Shown: in pieces, positions 19,232 through 27,339 of the stretch
How positions within the stretch are numbered: the stretch's first letter is position 1
Layout: each line of letters starts with the position of its first letter
Origin: Pseudothauera rhizosphaerae
GTDB taxonomy: Bacteria; Pseudomonadota; Gammaproteobacteria; Burkholderiales; Rhodocyclaceae
Direction: 5' to 3'
Assembly (NCBI RefSeq): GCF_004801305.1
Contig: NZ_SSOD01000004.1
Span: 186,001 to 250,000, forward strand
DNA length: 64,000 bases
Made by a program: the position numbers and the translations under genes
Notes under the pieces: model-generated
What the model was told of the DNA's origin: nothing
What the model saw: the letters and a program-made list of their open reading frames with translations, nothing else
Database searches by the model: none

Positions 19232-19872
19232 TCTTCAACGACAGGATCGACGCGGCACGCCAGCTTGCCGACGCCCTTGCCGCGCAGCGCGGCAGCCATC
19301 CGCTGGTGCTGGCCATTCCCCGCGGCGCGGTGCCCATGGGCGCGGCGATCGCCGAGGCGCTGGAGGGCGAATTGGACGTGGTGCTGGTGCACAAGCTGGG
19401 CTCCCAGTGGAACCCGGAGTACGCCGTGGGCGCCATCGACGAGCAGGGGCGCAGCATCGTCACCGACCCGGTGCATGGCGGCGAGGACTGGCTGGCACGG
19501 GAGAAGGCGCGCCAGTTCGAAACCCTGAAGCGCCGCCGCGCGCTGTATTCCCCCGGCCTGCCCCCGGCCGTGGCGCGCGACCGCGTGGTCATCGTGGTGG
19601 ACGACGGCCTGGCGACCGGGGCGACGATGATGGCCGCCCTGCGCTCCCTGCGCGAGGACAGGCCGGCGCGGCTGATCTGCGCCGTGCCGGTGGCCGCGCG
19701 TTCCAGCCTGAAGGCGGTGGAAGCGCTGGCCGACGAGGTGGTGTGCCTGTACGCGCCGGCCGATTTCCGCGCGGTCGGGCAGTTCTACGGGCACTTCGGC
19801 CAGGTGGAGGACGAGGAGGTGGTCGCCGCCCTGGCGCGGGACCGCGCGCGCCGGGCTGCCGGAAAACCCTAG
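19228..19872 (+). CDS. Phosphoribosyltransferase (COG1926 type)
   Basis: A 214-residue PRTase-fold protein with PRPP motif [19 protein letters not shown] (about 119-137) and an opening that matches the COG1926 family ([52 protein letters not shown]). Members of this family are often annotated only as predicted phosphoribosyltransferases and occur beside stress and nucleotide genes. It is translationally coupled to the preceding PRTase. Its stop overlaps the nifV stop on the other strand within the same CTAG-type bases. Confidence 0.85.
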   Translation: MIFNDRIDAARQLADALAAQRGSHPLVLAIPRGAVPMGAAIAEALEGELDVVLVHKLGSQWNPEYAVGAIDEQGRSIVTDPVHGGEDWLAREKARQFETLKRRRALYSPGLPPAVARDRVVIVVDDGLATGATMMAALRSLREDRPARLICAVPVAARSSLKAVEALADEVVCLYAPADFRAVGQFYGHFGQVEDEEVVAALARDRARRAAGKP

Positions 19873-21011
19873 TTGAGCGGGCCGGCCGGGGGGTGTGCGC
19901 AGGCCGCCAGGTGCAGCGCGCGCAATTCGTCGGCGGCGGGCGGGCGCTTGTAGCGCACCGCGAAGTCGCGCACGCTGGCGAGCAGGCGTTCGGCCAGTTC
20001 CGGGTCCAGTTCGGCGCCCAGTTCCAGGTAGGCCCGCGTTACCGCGCTGGTGCCCGAATGCTTGCCCAGCACGACGGCGTGGTGGCGGCCGAGCAGGGCG
20101 GGGTCCAGGGACTGGTAGGTGGCCGGGTTCTTGTAGAGACCGTCCACGTGAATGCCGGCCTCGTGGGTGAACACCGCGCTGCCAACGATGCTCTTGTTGG
20201 CAGCCACCGGCCGGCCGGAGGCCTGCGCCACCAGGTCCGAGATGGCCTGCAGGCGGTTGGGGGCGACGCCGCTGTCGATGCCGTACAGGCTGGCGAGCCC
20301 CACCACGGCCTCTTCCAGCGCCGCGTTGCCGGCGCGCTCGCCCAGCCCGTTCACCGTGGTGTTGATGTGGCTCGCCCCGGCGCGCACCGCAGCCAGGGTA
20401 TTGGCGGTGGCGAGCCCCAGGTCGTCGTGGGCGTGCATCTCGATCTCCAGGTCGCTGCGCGCGCGCAGCGCGGCGATGCGCTCGTAGGTGGCGAAGGGGT
20501 CGAGCATGCCGGTGGTGTCGGCGAAGCGGAAGCGCCGCACGCCGGCGGCCTGGGCCACCTCCAGCACGCGGAAGAGGAATTCGGGATCGGCACGGGAGGA
20601 ATCCTCCCCCCCCAGGCAGACCTCGGCGCCGCGCTCGCGGGCGAGCGGCACCAGGCGGGCGATGGTGGCCAGCACCCAGTCCCGGTCGCGGCGCAGCTTG
20701 TGGCCGATCTGGATGTCGGACACGGGGATGGACAGGTTGAGCAGGTCGGCGCCGGTGGCCGCGCAACAGGCCAGGTCCGCTTCGCACAGCCGGCCCCACA
20801 CCATGGTGCGCGCGTGCAGGCGCTGGGCGACGATGGCGCGGATGACCTCCTGCTCCGTAGGCCCCATGGAGGGGATGCCGATTTCCAGCTCAGGCACGCC
20901 GGCTTCCGACAGGGCGTGCGCGATGCGCAGCTTTTCGTCGGCGGTGAAGGCCACGCCGGCGGTCTGTTCGCCGTCGCGCAGGGTGGTGTCGTTGATCGTC
21001 ACTGCCGCCAT
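19869..21011 (-). CDS. nifV: Homocitrate synthase NifV
   Basis: A 380-residue member of the HMG-CoA-lyase-like/isopropylmalate-synthase superfamily that condenses acetyl-CoA and 2-oxoglutarate to homocitrate, the organic ligand of nitrogenase FeMo-cofactor. The opening [20 protein letters not shown], the [10 protein letters not shown] block, [20 protein letters not shown] (metal HxH) and [15 protein letters not shown] follow diazotroph NifV rather than LeuA. The length lacks the LeuA regulatory domain. No other nif gene is in the window. A consensus sigma-54 promoter directly upstream supports nitrogen-regulated expression. Confidence 0.9.
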   Translation of the reverse strand: MAAVTINDTTLRDGEQTAGVAFTADEKLRIAHALSEAGVPELEIGIPSMGPTEQEVIRAIVAQRLHARTMVWGRLCEADLACCAATGADLLNLSIPVSDIQIGHKLRRDRDWVLATIARLVPLARERGAEVCLGGEDSSRADPEFLFRVLEVAQAAGVRRFRFADTTGMLDPFATYERIAALRARSDLEIEMHAHDDLGLATANTLAAVRAGASHINTTVNGLGERAGNAALEEAVVGLASLYGIDSGVAPNRLQAISDLVAQASGRPVAANKSIVGSAVFTHEAGIHVDGLYKNPATYQSLDPALLGRHHAVVLGKHSGTSAVTRAYLELGAELDPELAERLLASVRDFAVRYKRPPAADELRALHLAACAHPPAGPLN

Positions 21012-21048
21012 GTCGTCCTCCGCCGCGGGGGTATCCGCCGGAACTCTT

Positions 21049-21063
21049 GCAAGAGCAGTGCCA
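21049..21063 (-). promoter_or_regulatory. Sigma-54 (RpoN) promoter of nifV
   Basis: On the minus strand the sequence reads TGGCAC-TGCTC-TTGC followed by A, an exact match to the -24/-12 consensus TGGCAC-N5-TTGC. The -12 element ends about 38 nt before the nifV ATG, leaving a normal leader. No TGT-N10-ACA NifA site was found between the gene and 21,300. Confidence 0.82.
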
Positions 21064-21125
21064 GGTCTCCGCGGGCGTCTCACGGCGCGCGGTGGCGGGG
21101 CGAGGCGCGGCAAGGGGGTCGGTTA

Positions 21126-21153
21126 TGCGACAAAGGGGGCGCCCATTGTCGCA
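21126..21153. promoter_or_regulatory. Perfect dyad upstream of the nifV sigma-54 promoter (possible activator site)
   Basis: TGCGACAA (21126-21133) and TTGTCGCA (21146-21153) form a perfect 8-bp inverted repeat with a 12-nt spacer, centred about 100 nt upstream of the predicted nifV start point. That spacing suits a sigma-54 enhancer site. The half-sites are ACA...TGT in orientation, not the TGT...ACA of NifA. Confidence 0.5.
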
Positions 21154-21202
21154 ATCGCCGCAGGGCTGCTGTTGCGGTGAATGGCGGAGGCGCGCACAAT
21201 GT

Positions 21203-21217
21203 TGAGACAGATTCTCA
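21203..21217 (+). promoter_or_regulatory. Fur-like dyad upstream of azurin gene
   Basis: TGAGA-CAGAT-TCTCA is a perfect 5-bp inverted repeat with 5-nt spacing. It matches the 7-1-7 Fur consensus at about 10 of 14 positions. It lies about 100 nt upstream of the azurin ATG in the nifV/azurin divergent gap. No clear -35/-10 pair was seen beside it. Confidence 0.42.
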
Positions 21218-21319
21218 TTCGTGACCTCCCTTCCTCCGCTCCCGGAATCCTCCGCATGCCCGCCGTCCTCCGCCGCTCCGGTTTCTCCTGTACGCCATTC
21301 GATCATGGGAGATTCCAAG

Positions 21320-21760
21320 ATGAAGAAAATCGCCGCTAGCCTCCTGCTGTCCGTCCTTGCCGCACCGGTCTGGGCAGCCACCTGCGAGGCCACCGTCGAG
21401 AGCAACGATGCGATGCAGTTCAACACGAAGGAAATCGTGGTGGACAAGAGTTGCAAGCAGTTCACCGTGACCCTGAAGCATGTGGGCAAGCTGCCCAAGA
21501 CCGCGATGGGGCACAACTGGGTGCTGACCAAGACCGCGGATTTCACCCCGGTCGCCCAGGCCGGCGTCAGTGCCGGTCCGGGCAAGAACTACCTGCCCGA
21601 GGGCGACGCCCGCATCATCGCCCACACCCGGCTGATCGGCGGCGGCGAATCCGATTCGGTCACCATCGACGTGTCGAAGCTGACGGCGGGTGAGGGCTAC
21701 ACCTTCTTCTGCTCCTTCCCCGGCCACTGGACGGTGATGAAAGGCGTGCTGAAGTTCTGA
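21320..21760 (+). CDS. azu: Azurin (periplasmic blue copper electron carrier)
   Basis: A 146-residue precursor with a Sec signal peptide ending VWA, cleaved after residue 19. Numbered from the mature Ala1, the copper ligands fall exactly at the classical azurin positions: His46 (GHNW), Cys112 (FFCSFPGHW), His117 and Met121 (VMKG). The disulfide pair Cys3 and Cys26 region is also present (TCEATV..., KSCKQF). The second ATG is chosen because GGGAGA lies 8 nt before it; the first ATG at 21305 has no such site. It carries electrons to nitrite reductase, cytochrome oxidase or peroxidase; none is nearby. A Fur-like dyad lies upstream. Confidence 0.97.
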   Translation: MKKIAASLLLSVLAAPVWAATCEATVESNDAMQFNTKEIVVDKSCKQFTVTLKHVGKLPKTAMGHNWVLTKTADFTPVAQAGVSAGPGKNYLPEGDARIIAHTRLIGGGESDSVTIDVSKLTAGEGYTFFCSFPGHWTVMKGVLKF

Positions 21761-21936
21761 CGCGCCGGGCCGCCGGCGGCGCCTGCCCCGGCGGCTGGAC
21801 TATGGCCCCCCGCCGCCTAGAATGAAGCGAGGCGGCGAGGGTGCGCCGCAGGGAGTCCAAGGGACCGTGCGCGGTCCGCAACGCGGGCAACACAAGGACA
21901 ACGCAGGCCCCGCAGTCCAGAGCGAGGAGAAGCATC

Positions 21937-22425
21937 ATGGCCATCGCGTCCCCAGTCCAGGAATTCATGGCCGAACACGGCCTGCGCTACGACGTGCTCA
22001 GCCACCCGCATTCCCACAGCAGTTCCGAAACCGCGCAAATGGCCCACGTGCCGGGAAGTTGCCTGGCCAAGTGCGTGGTGCTGGAAGACGACCGGGGCTA
22101 TCTGATGGCGGTGCTGCCGGCCACCCGCCACGTGCAGATCGGCATGCTGAGCAAGGCCCTCAGCGCGCAGGTGCGCCTGGCCGGCGAAGAGGAACTCGGC
22201 CGCCTGTTCGCCGACTGCGAACCCGGCGCGATCCCGCCCATGGGAGCGATCTACGGCATGCGCATGGTCATGGACGACAGCCTGATCGAGCAGCCGGAAA
22301 TCTACTTCGAGGCCGGCGACCACGAGCGCGTCATCCAGATGAGCCGGGACGACTTCCTGGCGATGATGGACATGGAGAACGCCCGCCACGTGCATTTCGG
22401 CGAGCGGACCTGGTACCGCCACTGA
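21937..22425 (+). CDS. YbaK/EbsC-type aminoacyl-tRNA deacylase-like protein
   Basis: A 162-residue single-domain YbaK/ProX-family protein. Family marks are HSHSSSETAQMAHVPGSCLAKCVVLEDD (the K of LAKCVV is the conserved catalytic Lys), MAVLPATRHVQIGML, and PMGAIYGMRMVMDDSLIEQPEIYFEAGDH. Members hydrolyse mischarged aminoacyl-tRNAs in trans. The exact substrate is not visible. GAGGAGA precedes the ATG. It converges with the patatin gene. Confidence 0.85.
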   Translation: MAIASPVQEFMAEHGLRYDVLSHPHSHSSSETAQMAHVPGSCLAKCVVLEDDRGYLMAVLPATRHVQIGMLSKALSAQVRLAGEEELGRLFADCEPGAIPPMGAIYGMRMVMDDSLIEQPEIYFEAGDHERVIQMSRDDFLAMMDMENARHVHFGERTWYRH

Positions 22426-22450
22426 ACCGACGTCGCCGGACAGGCGTAAC

Positions 22451-23476
22451 TCAGTAGAACAGCGCGTCGATGTCCACCGAGGAGCGCCGCCCCAGGTTGT
22501 GGTGGCAGGCGGCGAGCCAGGCCGCGGCGCGCTGGCGGCCCCGGTCGCGCAGCATCTCCAGGAAGGGCAGGCTGGTGGTCAGCCGGCTTTCGCCGGCGAG
22601 CTGGCTCATCAGTTCCTCGGCCTCGATTAGGTGGAAGCGCACGCTGCGCAGGCGGCGTTCCAGCCGGCCCAGGGGCAGCCAGTCCTGCCGGGCGAAGGCG
22701 CGGGCGTGGGCGTACATGCGCATCTCGCGCAGGAAGGTGGCGGTGAAGGCGAGGTCGAGCGCACGGCCGCGGATTTCCGTCGCAGTGCGCGGTGTGCGGT
22801 CGCGCAGCAGCGGGCTGAGCAGCACGAGCAGGATGTCGCGCGTGCGGCATTCGTAGAACAGCGGGAACACCGCGGGGTTGGCCGAATAGCCCCCGTCCCA
22901 GTACGGCTCGCCGTCGATCTCCACGGTGTGGTGCAGGTTGGGCAGGCAGGCCGAGGCGAGCAGGGCGTCCGCGGTCAGTTCGTGGGTGTGGAAGACGCGC
23001 AGCTTGCCGGTGTTGGCGTGCGTGGTGGCGATGAACAGGCGCAGCGGGCTGGCGGCGCGCAGGCGTTCGAAATCGATCTGGGAACCGACGATGTCCCGCA
23101 GCGGATTGATGTCGAAGGGGTTCAACTCGTACGGCGAGAAGTGCTGCGCCCACTGCAGCATCATCTTGAGCGCCGGCGCCAGGCCGCCGTTCTCCACACC
23201 GTTGGGTGCCGAACTCATGCCGAACGGCGTCGCCGCCGCCACCGCGTGCCAGAAGCGCGCCAGCGCTTCCCGCGCGCCCTCGCGCCCGCCGGCGAGCAGG
23301 CCGTGGGCGAGCACCACGGCGTTCATCGCCCCCGCGCTGGTGCCGCTCACCGCCTCGAAATCCACCCGGCCGTCCTCCAGCAGGGCGTCGAGCACGCCCC
23401 AGGTGAAGGCGCCGTGCGCGCCGCCGCCCTGCAGGGCGAGTCCGACGGGGCGGGGGTTGCGCAGACCGGGAAACAT
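22451..23476 (-). CDS. Patatin-like phospholipase
   Basis: A patatin-family lipid acyl hydrolase of about 341 residues. The oxyanion loop LALQGGGAHGAF, the nucleophile elbow GTSAG and the catalytic Asp in DGGYSANPAV give the Ser-Asp dyad. A DUF3734-like C-terminal portion follows, with LLRDRTPRTATEIRGRALDL. The ATG at 23476 has GGAG 9 nt upstream and is preferred to a GTG five codons earlier. No signal peptide is seen, so it is cytosolic or membrane-associated. It is transcribed divergently from wrbA. Confidence 0.9.
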   Translation of the reverse strand: MFPGLRNPRPVGLALQGGGAHGAFTWGVLDALLEDGRVDFEAVSGTSAGAMNAVVLAHGLLAGGREGAREALARFWHAVAAATPFGMSSAPNGVENGGLAPALKMMLQWAQHFSPYELNPFDINPLRDIVGSQIDFERLRAASPLRLFIATTHANTGKLRVFHTHELTADALLASACLPNLHHTVEIDGEPYWDGGYSANPAVFPLFYECRTRDILLVLLSPLLRDRTPRTATEIRGRALDLAFTATFLREMRMYAHARAFARQDWLPLGRLERRLRSVRFHLIEAEELMSQLAGESRLTTSLPFLEMLRDRGRQRAAAWLAACHHNLGRRSSVDIDALFY

Positions 23477-23558
23477 GCGGGGGTTCTCCACGTTGTTCGG
23501 TGCTCCCGATCATGACTCAATCCGTCGGGGCTGAAAGCCCCGGACCAGGAGAAAAACG

Positions 23559-24164
23559 ATGACGAAGATTCTGGTGCTCTACTACAGCATGTACGGCCAC
23601 ATCGAGTCCCTGGCCGACGCGGTGGCCGAAGGCGCCCGCGGCGTGGCCGGCACCGAGGTGACGGTGAAACGCGTCCCCGACCTGATGTCCGAGGAGGTCG
23701 CGCGCAGGGCCGGGGCCAAGCTCGACCAGTCCGCCCCTGTCGCCAGCGTGGACGAACTGGGCGGTTACGACGCCATCATCTTCGGCACGCCGACCCGCTT
23801 CGGCAACATGTGCGCGCAGATGCGCAACTTCCTCGACCAGACCGGGCGGCTGTGGGCGGCCGGGGCGCTGATCGGCAAGGTGGGCAGCGTGTTCACCTCC
23901 ACCGGCACGCAGCACGGCGGGCAGGAGACTACCATCCTTTCCACGCACATCACCCTGCTGCACCACGGCATGGTCATCGTCGGCGTGCCGTACTCGTGCC
24001 AGGAGCTGAGCAACATGAACGAGATCACCGGCGGTGCGCCCTACGGGGCCGGCACGCTGGCCGGCGCGGACGGCAAGCGCACGCCGAGCGGCAACGAACT
24101 CGCCATCGCGCGCTTCCAGGGGGCGCACGTGGCGGGCGTGGCGGCGAAGCTGGCGGCCCGGTAG
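23559..24164 (+). CDS. wrbA: WrbA-type NAD(P)H:quinone oxidoreductase
   Basis: A 201-residue flavodoxin-fold enzyme that reduces quinones by two electrons using FMN. FMN-binding marks are the opening [39 protein letters not shown], and [25 protein letters not shown], all diagnostic of the WrbA family. AGGAG lies upstream of the ATG. It converges with the CLC antiporter gene. Likely role is protection from quinone redox cycling. Confidence 0.96.
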   Translation: MTKILVLYYSMYGHIESLADAVAEGARGVAGTEVTVKRVPDLMSEEVARRAGAKLDQSAPVASVDELGGYDAIIFGTPTRFGNMCAQMRNFLDQTGRLWAAGALIGKVGSVFTSTGTQHGGQETTILSTHITLLHHGMVIVGVPYSCQELSNMNEITGGAPYGAGTLAGADGKRTPSGNELAIARFQGAHVAGVAAKLAAR

Positions 24165-24178
24165 GGGGCCGCGGCGGA

Positions 24179-25666
24179 TCAGTTCTTCCCTTCCGGACCG
24201 GCGGAAGGCGCGGCATGCGGCCGCGCCTCGGCCGGAGGGGAAGACTCGGCCGCCGGTATTTCCGGTTCGGCTGCCGGCGCGTGGCGGCCGCGCACTTCGG
24301 CCTCCACCTTGCGTAGCGTGGGGAAGGCCAGCGCGTGGTAGAGCGGCGTCTGCGCCACGGTCTTGGCGAAGGCATGGGCGACCACGGCGGTGGCCATCAG
24401 CGGCAGCAGCATCTGGTGGTTGGCGGTCATTTCCATGACGATCACGAAGGAGGTGATGGGCGCCTGCATCATGCCGGCGAGAAAGCCCACCATGCCCAGC
24501 ACCAGGATGGCCGAACCGTACTCCGGCGGCATCAGCAGGCCGATGTTGCTGCCCAGGCCGGCGCCCACCGCCAGCGCGGGGGCGAACACACCGCCGGGGA
24601 TGCGCGACAGGAAGGCGAACCAGATCACCGCCATCTTGGCGAGGAGGAAGTAGATCGGCAACTGCGCGGCGCCTTCGAGCGCGGCCTTGGATTCGGCGTA
24701 GCCCGTGCCGTAGGTCAGTCCGCCGGTCGCCAGCCCGATCAGCGCCGTGCCCAGGCCGCACAGGGCGGCGAAGGCCACCGGCCGGTTGGCCGATAGCTCG
24801 CCCAGGCGGCCGGGCAGGCCCCGGCTCGACGCGACCAGCAGGCGGGAGAAGCCGCCCCCGAGCAGGCCGCCGATGGCGCCGCACAGCAGGATGGGCCAGA
24901 CGCTGTCGGGCCAGCCGATGGCGGCCGGCGTGCGGCCGAAGTAGGTGTAGTTGCCCAGCACCGCGAGCGACATCAGACCGGCGAAGATCACCGCGAGCAG
25001 CGTGGTGCTGTTGGCACGAAAGGGGTGGAAGCGGCACAGCTCCTCGATGGCGAACATGATGCCGCCCAGCGGCGTGTTGAAGGCCGCCGCCACGCCGGCG
25101 CCGCCGCCGGCGATCATCAGGTCGCGGCTGTTGGCGATGCGGCGCGTCTTCTTGCCGGCGATCAGGCTCATCACCGAAGCGCCGATCTGCACCGACGGCC
25201 CTTCGCGGCCGATGGAGGCGCCGGAGAGCAGGCCGCCCAGGGTCAGGAACACCTTGGCGACCGCCAGGCGCATGGACAGCAGCTTCCTGCGCACTCCGCC
25301 GTCCTCGCTGGCGATGGCCGCGATGGTCTGCGGAATGCCGCTGCCCTGCGCGCCGGGGAACCAGGTGCGGGATACCCAGGCCATGGCCGCGAAGCCCGCC
25401 GGGGCGACCAGCAGGGACAGCCAGGGATGTTCGGCCATGACGCCCGCGTGGGTGCCGATGGCCAGTTCCGCGCCGATGGCGAACAGGATGGCGATCAGCC
25501 CGGCCAGCAGGGCGGCACCGACGAACTTCAGGCGGATGGTCCAGCGCCGGATCGACAGCCAGGGCAGGGCGTAGCGGCGGCCGCCGCGCGCGAGGCGGCG
25601 GATGGTCCGGTCGGACGCCCGCTGCAGCGGGGTGTCACGATCCGGCAGGGGTGGGGGAGGCTCCAT
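24179..25666 (-). CDS. CLC-family chloride channel/antiporter
   Basis: A 495-residue membrane protein of the CLC family. It shows the Cl-selectivity motifs GSGIP (about 108), GREGP (about 153, with gating Glu155) and GGVFAPALAVGAGLGS, plus GGIMFAIEEL. About ten hydrophobic helices are evident. The retained gating Glu favours a proton-coupled exchanger; the internal-proton Glu was not identified with certainty. The ~45-residue C-terminal tail is Pro/Ala/Glu-rich and likely disordered. The ATG at 25666 follows a GGGGAGG ribosome site. Confidence 0.92.
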   Translation of the reverse strand: MEPPPPLPDRDTPLQRASDRTIRRLARGGRRYALPWLSIRRWTIRLKFVGAALLAGLIAILFAIGAELAIGTHAGVMAEHPWLSLLVAPAGFAAMAWVSRTWFPGAQGSGIPQTIAAIASEDGGVRRKLLSMRLAVAKVFLTLGGLLSGASIGREGPSVQIGASVMSLIAGKKTRRIANSRDLMIAGGGAGVAAAFNTPLGGIMFAIEELCRFHPFRANSTTLLAVIFAGLMSLAVLGNYTYFGRTPAAIGWPDSVWPILLCGAIGGLLGGGFSRLLVASSRGLPGRLGELSANRPVAFAALCGLGTALIGLATGGLTYGTGYAESKAALEGAAQLPIYFLLAKMAVIWFAFLSRIPGGVFAPALAVGAGLGSNIGLLMPPEYGSAILVLGMVGFLAGMMQAPITSFVIVMEMTANHQMLLPLMATAVVAHAFAKTVAQTPLYHALAFPTLRKVEAEVRGRHAPAAEPEIPAAESSPPAEARPHAAPSAGPEGKN

Positions 25667-25770
25667 GGGGAAGCGGATTGTCGTTATGTCTCGGGGGCTG
25701 GACAAGGGCCCAGGCGTTGCGTGGCGCAGACAGTGCGAGCCGCCCGTTGCCACGCGGCCATACAATACGC

Positions 25771-25821
25771 CATTGCCTCGGCAATGTTAATTTTGACAAT
25801 CACAATTCGAGCAAATATAGT
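25771..25821 (+). promoter_or_regulatory. Near-consensus sigma-70 promoter and dyad upstream of marR
   Basis: TTGACA (25793-25798) and TATAGT (25816-25821) are separated by exactly 17 nt, the strongest housekeeping promoter seen in the window. The predicted start point is only about 11 nt before the marR ATG, so the leader is very short. Just upstream, CATTGC-CTCG-GCAATG (25771-25786) is a perfect dyad that could bind the MarR protein. Confidence 0.78.
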
Positions 25822-25838
25822 CCGGAGCGGTTTTCCCA

Positions 25839-26345
25839 ATGCCCACACAGTCTTCGTCGAAAAAGAGTCCTTCCAAGTCCGGCGTGACGCCCTTGTCGGT
25901 GCTGCAGCGTTTCCGGGTGCTGATCCGCACGGCGCAGCGGCACTCCCAGTGGATCGAGCGCCAGAGCGGGGTGACCGGCGCCCAGTTGTGGGCCATGCAG
26001 GAACTGGCCGAAGCGCCCGGCCTGCGGGTCGGCGAACTCGCCAACCGCATGGCGCTGCACCAGTCGACGGCGTCGAACATGGTGGACCGGCTGGAAACCG
26101 CCGACTACATCCGCAAGGAGCGCACCAGCACGGATCAGCGGGTGGTGCGGCTGTTCCTCACCGACGGCGGCAGCGCGATGCTCGCACGGGCGCCGTCGCC
26201 GGCCCGCGGCATATTGCCGGAGGCGCTGCGCAAGCTGGATGGGGAGTCGCTGCAGCGCCTGCAGAGCGAACTCGACGGACTGCTGCTGGAGATCAAGAAC
26301 ATGGATGAAGGCTTCGGCATGCAGCCCTTGCCCTTCACCGAATAG
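25839..26345 (+). CDS. MarR-family transcriptional regulator
   Basis: A 168-residue winged-helix MarR regulator. The DNA-binding core is LWAMQELAEAPGLRVGELANRMALHQSTASNMVDRLETADYIRKERTSTDQRVVRLFLT, with the conserved DxR wing. The N-terminus is Ser/Lys-rich. It is preceded by a very strong promoter with a dyad and followed by a rho-independent terminator, so it is monocistronic and probably autoregulated. The effector is unknown. Confidence 0.92.
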   Translation: MPTQSSSKKSPSKSGVTPLSVLQRFRVLIRTAQRHSQWIERQSGVTGAQLWAMQELAEAPGLRVGELANRMALHQSTASNMVDRLETADYIRKERTSTDQRVVRLFLTDGGSAMLARAPSPARGILPEALRKLDGESLQRLQSELDGLLLEIKNMDEGFGMQPLPFTE

Positions 26346-26406
26346 GCAATACCCCGCCGGCGGGCAGCCGGCAGACGTTTCGCACTTGTGCGGACAGCAG
26401 TTTGAA

Positions 26407-26433
26407 AGCGGCCTGCGGGCCGCTTCTTTTTTT
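26407..26433 (+). terminator. Rho-independent terminator after marR
   Basis: The stem AGCGGCC/GGCCGCT (7 bp, 4-nt loop) is followed by TTCTTTTTTT, a classic intrinsic terminator 60 nt past the marR stop. Confidence 0.88.
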
Positions 26434-26443
26434 GATCGGATAT

Positions 26444-26457
26444 TTGATCGAGATCAA
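26444..26457 (+). promoter_or_regulatory. FNR/ANR box upstream of the ODP gene
   Basis: TTGATCGAGATCAA is a perfect match to the FNR/ANR consensus TTGAT-N4-ATCAA and is itself fully palindromic. A possible -10, TAGAGT (26499-26504), places the box near -60, an activating class-I position. The ATG of the oxygen-binding diiron protein is at 26560. Confidence 0.85.
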
Positions 26458-26559
26458 GTCCGTGCGGAGTCGTCGACACGGCCTGCGGATGGCTCCGGTA
26501 GAGTTACGCGGCTTCCCGCCTTCCGGCGGATTCCCTTATTCCACGGGCAGAACAGAGAG

Positions 26560-27330
26560 ATGGCAGTCGAACTCTACAACGACGGCAAGCATGCCTGTCT
26601 GGCGTTCTACGACCTGGTGCACGAAGAGGCCGACTTCGCGGTGCAGTCCAACCAGTTCCTGGTGGTCGACGGCGAGCACGGCGCCCTGATCGACCCGGGC
26701 GGCAACATGACCTACAACGGCCTGCTGATGGGGATGCAGCGCTACTTCCCGATCCGCAACCTGGACTACATCCTGGCCTCCCACGCGGACCCGGACATCA
26801 TCGCCTCGCTGAACAAGTGGATGGTCACCACCAACGCGCGGGTGCTGATCTCCAAGCTGTGGACACGCTTCCTGCCGCACTTCACCACCGGGCGCGACTA
26901 CTCGGCGCGCACCATCGGCATCCCCGACGAGGGCATGCTGATTCCGCTGGGCGGCTGCAAGATCAAGGCGGTGCCCGGCCACTTCCTGCATTCGGAAGGC
27001 AATTTCCAGTTCTACGATCCGGTCTCGCGCATCCTGTTCTCCGGCGACCTGGGCGCTTCGCTGGTAGACCACGGCCATGCCTCGGAGCCGGTGCAGGATT
27101 TCGAGCGCCACGTTCCGCTGATGGAAGGCTTCCACCGCCGCTACATGGTGTCCAACAAGGCCTGCCGCCTGTGGGCGCACATGGTGCGCAACATGGACAT
27201 CGAGATGATCGTGCCGCAGCACGGCGCGCGCTTCGTCGGCAAGGAGATGGTGAACCGCTTCATCGACTGGGTCGAGAGGCTGCAGTGCGGCGTCGACCTG
27301 ATGTCGGAGAAGAACTACCGCGTGCCCTGA
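26560..27330 (+). CDS. Stand-alone oxygen-binding diiron protein (ODP, metallo-beta-lactamase fold)
   Basis: A 256-residue protein equal to the diiron lactamase domain of flavodiiron proteins without the flavodoxin part. The iron-site motif reads SHADPDI (H75, D77, D79) in place of the flavodiiron HxExDH, with GHFLHSEGNF (H144), SGDLGASL (D163) and VPQHGARF (H221) supplying the others. The HxDPD variant is the hallmark of ODP sensors, which bind O2 stably rather than reduce it. It has no fused signalling domain, so a partner is expected. A perfect FNR box upstream and an AGAGAGA ribosome site support low-oxygen expression. It converges with the VWA gene. Confidence 0.85.
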   Translation: MAVELYNDGKHACLAFYDLVHEEADFAVQSNQFLVVDGEHGALIDPGGNMTYNGLLMGMQRYFPIRNLDYILASHADPDIIASLNKWMVTTNARVLISKLWTRFLPHFTTGRDYSARTIGIPDEGMLIPLGGCKIKAVPGHFLHSEGNFQFYDPVSRILFSGDLGASLVDHGHASEPVQDFERHVPLMEGFHRRYMVSNKACRLWAHMVRNMDIEMIVPQHGARFVGKEMVNRFIDWVERLQCGVDLMSEKNYRVP

Positions 27331-27339
27331 GCGGCGGCT

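Noticed and set aside
19083-21224. A 713-codon plus-strand frame across the second PRTase and nifV.
   Set aside because: It shadows two well-supported genes and lacks any domain pattern.
21012-21319. Search for a NifA site (TGT-N10-ACA) upstream of nifV.
   Set aside because: Each TGT in the gap was checked; none is followed by ACA at the right distance.
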